Origin: CAIYYX01 sp035530135
Lineage (GTDB): Bacteria > Pseudomonadota > Gammaproteobacteria > Burkholderiales > Rhodocyclaceae
Direction of reading: 5' to 3'
Length of the DNA stretch: 64,000 nt
Assembly (NCBI GenBank): GCA_035530135.1
Contig: DATKVJ010000088.1
Coordinates: forward strand, 36,927 to 100,926
The translations under genes were made by a program, and so were the position numbers. The notes beneath the pieces were generated by a model. That model was not told where the DNA came from. It was given only the letters and a program-made list of their open reading frames with translations, and searched no databases. Shown piece by piece: positions 59,307 through 64,000 of the stretch (position 1 is the stretch's first letter; every line of letters starts with the position of its first letter).

Positions 59307-61751
59307 ATGGCTGACGCCTGCTACCACTGCGGCTTGCCGGTGCCGGCCGGGGTCGATCATCCGGTGACCGTCGCCGGTCGTGCGCGGCGAATGTGCTGTG
59401 CCGGTTGCCAGGCGGTGGCCCAGGCCATCGTCGCCAACGGCCTGGACGACTACTACCGGCACCGCGACGCCCTGCCCGAGTCGCCGCGCGAGGCGCTGCC
59501 CCAGGCCCTGAAGGACGCCGGCCTATTCGACCATCCCGAGGTGCAGAAGAGCTTCGTGCAGGCGGTCAATGAACACGAACGCGAGACCTCGCTGATTCTC
59601 GAGGGCATCACCTGCGCCGCCTGCATCTGGCTGAACGAACAGCATCTGGCCCGGCAGGACGGCGTGACCGCGGTCAGCATCAATTACGCCACCCGCCGCG
59701 CCAGCGTCCGCTGGGACGAACGGGTGATCCGCCTGTCGCAGATCATCGAGGCGATCGCCGCCATCGGCTATCGCGCCCACCCCTACGATCCGGCGCGTTC
59801 CGAGCAACTGGCGCAGCGCGAGCGGCGTGCCGCCCTGTGGCGCCTGTTCGTCGCCGGCTTCGGCACGATGCAGGTGATGATGTACGCGATCCCGGCCTAT
59901 CTCGCCGGCCGCGGCAGCATGACGCCGGACATCGCGGCTTTGCTGCGCTGGGCCAGCCTGTTGCTGACCCTGCCGGTGATCCTCTATTCCGCCGCCCCGT
60001 TCTTTGCCAGCGCCTGGCGCGATCTCAAGCTCGGCCGGGTCGGCATGGATGTGCCGGTGGCGCTCGGCGTCGGCAGCGCCTTCCTCGCCAGCGCCTGGGC
60101 GACCTTGACCGCCAGCGGCGCGGTGTATTTCGACTCGGTGACGATGTTCGTGTTCTTCCTGCTCGGCGGTCGCTATCTGGAAATGATGGCCAGGCAACGG
60201 GCCGCGCGCGGCATCGAGACCCTGGCACGGGCGGTTCCGGCGGTCGCCACAAGCCTGCCGCATTACCCGCGAATGGACGAAGTGCGCGTGGCGGTGGCGG
60301 AGCTCAGCCCGGGGGATGTCGTGCTGGTGCGTCCGGGCGAAGCCATCCCGGCCGATGGCGAGGTGATCTCCGGCGAGAGCGAGGCCGACGAGGCGCTGCT
60401 CACCGGCGAGAGTCTGCCGGTGGCCAAGCGCTGCGGCGACTTCGTCACCGGCGGCAGCGTGAACCTCGGCAGTCCGCTCCTGGTGCGGGTGCATCGGGTC
60501 GGCGCGGCGACGCGGATGGCGGCGATCCAGCGCCTGGTAGAGCGCGCCGCGACTGAGAAGCCGCGCCTGGCCGAGACCGCCGAGCGCATCGCGGGCCGCT
60601 TCCTCATCGCCCTGATCGTGCTCGCCGCCGCCGCCGGCATCTTCTGGTACTTCGTCGACCCCAGCCGCGCCCTGGGGGTATTCGTCGCCGTCCTGGTGGT
60701 GAGCTGCCCCTGCGCCCTGTCGCTGGCCACCCCGGCGGCATTGACGGTGGCCACCGGCGCGCTCTCGGGACTGGGCGTGCTGGTGACCCGCGGCCACGCC
60801 ATCGAGACCTTGGCGCGGGCGGACCACTTCGTCTTCGACAAGACCGGCACGCTGACCCAGGGCCGGCTGTCCCTGATCGGGACGCTGCCGCTCTCGGCCT
60901 TGTCGGCGGAACAGGTGCTGGGCATGGCTGCGGCGCTGGAGACCGGTTCCGAGCACCCGATCGGGCGTGGACTGCTCGCCGCCGTGCGAGCCCTGAAGCT
61001 TGTGGCCACGCAGACGCCGCAGGAGGTGCGCGCCACCTGCGGCCAGGGCATCGAGGCCAGGCTCGCCGGAGAGTTGCTGCGCGTGGGCACCATCGCCTAC
61101 GCCGGTGCCCTGCACGGCCGACCGCTGCCCGAGGCGGCGAGCCGCTGGGCCGATGAGGGCGGCAGCGTCGTCGGCTTGGCCGATGCCTCCGGCTGGCTGG
61201 CCCTGTTCCGTCTCAACGACAGCCCGCGCCCGCAGGCTGGCGCCGCGCTCGCGACCCTGCGCCGCGCGGGCCTCAAGCTATCCATCCTGAGCGGCGACAG
61301 CCCCGCCGCGGTGGCCCAGGTCGCCGCCGGGCTCGGCGTCGCGGACGCCCACGGCGCCTTCTCGCCCGAGGACAAGCATCGTTTCATCAGCGAATTGCAA
61401 AATAGCGGCGCGATCGTGGCGATGGTCGGCGATGGCGTCAACGACGCGCCGGTGCTGGCCCAGGCCCAGTTGTCCATCGCCATGGGGGGCGGCACCGATC
61501 TCGCCCGCAGCCAGGCCGACATCGTGCTGCTCTCCGACGATCTGCAGCAGTTGGCGCGGGGCGTCGGCCTGGCGCGTCGGACCTTGGCCGTCGTGCGGCA
61601 GAACCTGGGCTGGGCGTTCGTCTACAACCTGCTGGCGATCCCTCTGGCGATGGCAGGTTGGGTCACGCCCTGGATGGCCGGTATCGGCATGTCCGGCAGT
61701 TCGCTGCTGGTGGTGCTCAATGCCCTGCGCCTGCAGGGCAGGGCACGCTGA
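59307..61751 (+). CDS. ccoI: Copper P-type ATPase CcoI for cbb3 oxidase assembly
   Basis: 814 residues. A Cys-rich N-terminal part (CYHCGLPVP, CCAGCQAVAQ) precedes a heavy-metal domain with GITCAACIWLNEQ. The P1B-ATPase core has VVSCPCALSLATPAAL (metal CPC site), the phosphorylation site FDKTGTLTQG, SEHPIGRGL, and the hinge VGDGVNDAPVLAQAQ. CcoI exports copper to the periplasm for the CuB site of cytochrome cbb3 oxidase. The identity rests on the cysteine-rich N-terminus and adjacent ccoS and ccoN. It overlaps ccoS by one base. Confidence 0.94.
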   Translation: MADACYHCGLPVPAGVDHPVTVAGRARRMCCAGCQAVAQAIVANGLDDYYRHRDALPESPREALPQALKDAGLFDHPEVQKSFVQAVNEHERETSLILEGITCAACIWLNEQHLARQDGVTAVSINYATRRASVRWDERVIRLSQIIEAIAAIGYRAHPYDPARSEQLAQRERRAALWRLFVAGFGTMQVMMYAIPAYLAGRGSMTPDIAALLRWASLLLTLPVILYSAAPFFASAWRDLKLGRVGMDVPVALGVGSAFLASAWATLTASGAVYFDSVTMFVFFLLGGRYLEMMARQRAARGIETLARAVPAVATSLPHYPRMDEVRVAVAELSPGDVVLVRPGEAIPADGEVISGESEADEALLTGESLPVAKRCGDFVTGGSVNLGSPLLVRVHRVGAATRMAAIQRLVERAATEKPRLAETAERIAGRFLIALIVLAAAAGIFWYFVDPSRALGVFVAVLVVSCPCALSLATPAALTVATGALSGLGVLVTRGHAIETLARADHFVFDKTGTLTQGRLSLIGTLPLSALSAEQVLGMAAALETGSEHPIGRGLLAAVRALKLVATQTPQEVRATCGQGIEARLAGELLRVGTIAYAGALHGRPLPEAASRWADEGGSVVGLADASGWLALFRLNDSPRPQAGAALATLRRAGLKLSILSGDSPAAVAQVAAGLGVADAHGAFSPEDKHRFISELQNSGAIVAMVGDGVNDAPVLAQAQLSIAMGGGTDLARSQADIVLLSDDLQQLARGVGLARRTLAVVRQNLGWAFVYNLLAIPLAMAGWVTPWMAGIGMSGSSLLVVLNALRLQGRAR

Positions 61752-61939
61752 TGGACATCCTGTACCTGCTGATTCCGCTCTCGGTGGTCCTGGTCTTCCT
61801 GATCGGGGTGGTCTTCTGGTGGTCGGTGAAGAGCGGCCAGTTCGATGATCTCGAAGGGCCGGCTCACCGCATCCTGATGGATGACGACCGCCCGATGGAC
61901 ATGTCCGGCGAGCGCGGGCGGGACGAAGACGCTAGCTGA
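61751..61939 (+). CDS. ccoS: cbb3-type oxidase assembly protein CcoS
   Basis: 62 residues with one membrane helix (ILYLLIPLSVVLVFLIGVVF) followed by the conserved FWWSVKSGQFDDLEGPAHRIL and an acidic tail. CcoS is needed for insertion of haem and copper into the cbb3 oxidase. Its ATG follows the ccoI stop directly (TGATG). Confidence 0.93.
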   Translation: MDILYLLIPLSVVLVFLIGVVFWWSVKSGQFDDLEGPAHRILMDDDRPMDMSGERGRDEDAS

Positions 61940-61966
61940 AAACGACTGAGCACGGGAGCAAGGGAT

Positions 61967-63697
61967 ATGGAAAGCTTCATCGCGGGCAAGGATGCCTCGC
62001 TCGAATCGTCGATCGCCGCCATGCAGGGCAGGCTCGTAGCACTGGGCTTCCAGGTGGAGGAGCGCTCGTGGCTGAACCCGGTGGCCGACGTCTGGTCGGT
62101 GCACGTCCGCGAGCGCGACTGCCCGCTGCTGTTTACCAACGGCAAGGGCGCCTCGAAGCTCGCTGCGCAGGCCAGCGCCTTGGGCGAGTTTTTCGAGCGC
62201 CTATCCTGCAACTACTTCTGGACGCATTACTATCTGGGCGAGGCGATCGCCCGGCGCGGTTTCACGCACTATCCGCGCGAGCGCTGGTTCAAACCCGGGG
62301 AAGGAGGCGAGTGGCCCGAGGGCCTGCTCGATCCCGAACTGCGCCGGTTCTACAATCCCGAGGGCGCGATCGAGGCCCGGGCGCTGGTCGACCTCAACTC
62401 GGGCGATAGCGGGCGCGGCATCTGCGCCCTGCCTTACCTGCGGCTGCGTGATGGCGCCAGCGTCTGGTTTCCGGTCAACATCATCGGCAACCTCTACGTC
62501 AGCAACGGCATGGCGGCCGGCAACACGGCGCTCGAAGCGCGCACCCAGGCCTTGTCCGAGATCCTCGAGCGCCACGTCAAGTTCCGGGTCATCGGCGAAG
62601 GCCTGTGCCTGCCCGAGGTGCCCGATATGGTGCTCGAGCGCTACCCGCGCATCGCCGAAGGTGTACGCGCGCTGCGCGCGGCGGGCTTCGGCATCCTGGT
62701 CAGGGATGCTTCGCTGGGCGGGCAATATCCGGTGATGAACGTGACCCTGCTCAATCCCGAAGATCAGGGTTGCTTCGCCAGCTTCGGCGCCCATCCGCGT
62801 TTCGAGATCGCGCTCGAACGGGCGCTGACCGAGCTGCTGCAAGGGCGGGCGCTCGATGCGCTGGGCGGCTTTCCGGCGCCGGGCTTCGATCTCGAGGAGA
62901 TCGCCAGCGCGCCGAACATCGAGATCCATTTCGTCGACTCCAGCGGCATCGTCGGCTGGCAATTCCTCGGCGACCGGCCGAACTTCGAGTTTTGCGACTG
63001 GAATTTCAGCAGCTCCACCGAGGAGGATTATCGCTGGCTGGTCGAGCGCATCCACGCCGACCAGCGCGACGTCTATATCGCCGACTTCACCCACCTGGGC
63101 GTCTATGCCTGCCGGATCCTGGTGCCCGGCATGTCCGAAATCTACCCGGTCGATGACCTCGAGTGGGAGAACAACAGCGTCGCCAACGACCTACGTCCCG
63201 CCATCCTGAACCTGCCGGGACTCGCCGCTGAGGAATGCGCCCGTCTGCTGGCGAACCTGAACGAACGGAGCCTCGCCGACCAGCGTCCGGTGGCGGAACT
63301 GATCGGTCTCGCCGCCGATCCCGGCTCGGTCTGGTCGGAGCTGCGCGTCGGCGAACTCAAGACGCTGCTGGCGCTGGCGATCGGCGACGAGGAGGCAATT
63401 CGCGAAGGTTGCGAGTGGATAGGCAATTTCGAGCACCTGAACGAGCGCCGCCGGCGCGTCTATCGCTGCATCGAGAGCCTGCTGAACCTGGGCGACGCTG
63501 CTCCCTACGGCGATGCCCTAGCGCAACTGTACGGGGCGGACGTGCTGCAGCAGGCGACGGACCTGCTCTCCGCGAAGCGGCGTTTCTTCGGCCTGGATGC
63601 GCCGGGTTTGGCTCTGGTCGGCTGCGACATGCACCGACGCTTGCTCGAAGCCTACGGGAAATTGCACGCCCTCGCCGGCAACGACGCCGCGGCATAA
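61967..63697 (+). CDS. ycaO: YcaO-domain protein
   Basis: 576 residues, close to E. coli YcaO in length and over its whole sequence: FIAGKDASLESSIAAMQGRL, RSWLNPVADVWSVHVRERDC, LLFTNGKGASKLAAQASALGEFFERLSCNYF, and the ATP-binding region ARTQALSEILERHVKFRVIG. YcaO enzymes activate amide backbones with ATP, for example in azoline or thioamide formation. The stand-alone E. coli type was linked to beta-methylthiolation of ribosomal protein S12 together with RimO. Its place between ccoS and ccoN is unusual. The C-terminal tail is the usual TPR-like helical part. Confidence 0.93.
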   Translation: MESFIAGKDASLESSIAAMQGRLVALGFQVEERSWLNPVADVWSVHVRERDCPLLFTNGKGASKLAAQASALGEFFERLSCNYFWTHYYLGEAIARRGFTHYPRERWFKPGEGGEWPEGLLDPELRRFYNPEGAIEARALVDLNSGDSGRGICALPYLRLRDGASVWFPVNIIGNLYVSNGMAAGNTALEARTQALSEILERHVKFRVIGEGLCLPEVPDMVLERYPRIAEGVRALRAAGFGILVRDASLGGQYPVMNVTLLNPEDQGCFASFGAHPRFEIALERALTELLQGRALDALGGFPAPGFDLEEIASAPNIEIHFVDSSGIVGWQFLGDRPNFEFCDWNFSSSTEEDYRWLVERIHADQRDVYIADFTHLGVYACRILVPGMSEIYPVDDLEWENNSVANDLRPAILNLPGLAAEECARLLANLNERSLADQRPVAELIGLAADPGSVWSELRVGELKTLLALAIGDEEAIREGCEWIGNFEHLNERRRRVYRCIESLLNLGDAAPYGDALAQLYGADVLQQATDLLSAKRRFFGLDAPGLALVGCDMHRRLLEAYGKLHALAGNDAAA

Positions 63698-63720
63698 TTC
63701 CGGTCCCACGACGCATAAGT

Positions 63721-63734
63721 TGACACCCATCAAA
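63721..63734 (+). promoter_or_regulatory. FNR/ANR-type site before ccoN
   Basis: TTGACACCCATCAA matches the FNR consensus TTGAT-N4-ATCAA at 9 of 10 defined positions. A -10-like CATAAT lies at 63760-63765, so the site centre would be about 44 bases before the expected start, near the class II activation position (-41.5). Oxygen-limited induction of ccoNOQP by FNR/ANR is well known in proteobacteria. A weaker FNR-like sequence lies at 63828-63841. Confidence 0.7.
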
Positions 63735-63860
63735 GTTTCATTCGGAGTCGCGTAATAGCATAATAAGGATACGCTAATCTTGATAGCGTCCGTCCAGAAC
63801 GGCACGCAGCCCTGCGGCGGTGAAGAATTGATTCTTTACAAACTGGGAGGCGATATCCTC

Positions 63861-64000
63861 ATGCAAGCGACTTACAACTACAAAGTCGTGCGCCAGTTCA
63901 CCGTGATGACCGTGGTGTGGGGCATTGTGGGGATGCTGGTGGGGGCGTATATAGCGGCGGAGCTGATCTGGCCGCAGTTGAACGTGGTGGAGTGGTTGAG
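63861..64000 (+). CDS. ccoN: Cytochrome cbb3 oxidase subunit I, N-terminal part (CcoN)
   Basis: Only the first 46 codons are in the window. MQATYNYKVVRQFTVMTVVW, then GIVGMLVGAYIAAELIWPQL, is a typical CcoN start with the first membrane helix. GGGAGG lies 10 bases before the ATG. CcoN holds the haem b and haem b3-CuB centres of the high-affinity terminal oxidase. The rest of the operon is beyond the window. Confidence 0.9.
   Translation, partial: MQATYNYKVVRQFTVMTVVWGIVGMLVGAYIAAELIWPQLNVVEWL

Noticed and set aside
63828..63841. Second FNR-like sequence TTGATTCTTTACAA
   Set aside because: The right half matches poorly and it lies about 20 bases before the ccoN start codon, too close for activation. 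It is mentioned only as a weak site.

Overview
The window is a GC-rich betaproteobacterial chromosome segment. The dcw (division and cell wall) gene order, the FtsZ tail KYDIPAFLRKQAD, the Neisseria/Burkholderia-type porin, the cbb3 oxidase assembly genes and the gene neighbourhoods suggest a Rhodocyclales-like organism. The order-level placement is an inference. Most of the window is conserved core genome. It is interrupted by one integrated phage-satellite-like element (20232-29301), a one-gene cassette inside the trp operon (13689-14144), and a two-partner-secretion adhesin locus (39560-51305).

Layout. 1-5638: end of the dcw cluster (murB end, ddl, ftsQ, ftsA, ftsZ, lpxC), with two unusual small duplications, one before ftsA and one after ftsZ. 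5677-9885: dciA, an M23 peptidase and secA. 9894-11527: mtnA plus a class II aldolase, probably salvage of methylthioadenosine-type by-products. 11581-12693: a porin. 12871-18786 (minus strand): rpe-gph-[trpL attenuator]-trpE-trpG-trpD-GxxExxY cassette-trpC. 18916-20063: apaG and a methyltransferase bracketed by about 71-bp repeats. 20232-29301: the integrated element, bounded by perfect 22-bp direct repeats. 29407-39547: argJ, glnE, yhdP, a nitrilase-family amidase and tldD. 39560-51305: a GNAT-PilZ fusion, the TpsA adhesin, a membrane protein, an FAD oxidoreductase and the TpsB transporter. 51315-58325: lspA, ileS, ribF, amiC, tsaE and queG. 58381-64000: tRNA-Thr, an SDR dehydrogenase, ccoI, ccoS, ycaO and the start of ccoN with an FNR-type site upstream.

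The most interesting unit is the 9.07-kb element. It has a tyrosine integrase, an AlpA regulator with a recognisable promoter and operator, a TOPRIM primase, a DUF3987 helicase-like protein, a palindrome-rich origin candidate and a small terminase. It has no portal, capsid or large terminase. That is the layout of Gram-negative phage-inducible islands. It also carries a complete Mu gpP-type baseplate hub gene, coupled by a 4-base overlap to an unknown coiled-coil protein, which is unexpected for a satellite.

Other points worth a second look are an in-frame second copy of the FtsZ C-terminal peptide after the stop codon, a 72-codon tandem-repeat frame that exactly bridges ftsQ and ftsA, a trpL leader with three Trp codons inside its own terminator, a GxxExxY gene inside 38-bp terminal inverted repeats in the trp operon, and ycaO inside the cbb3 oxidase cluster.
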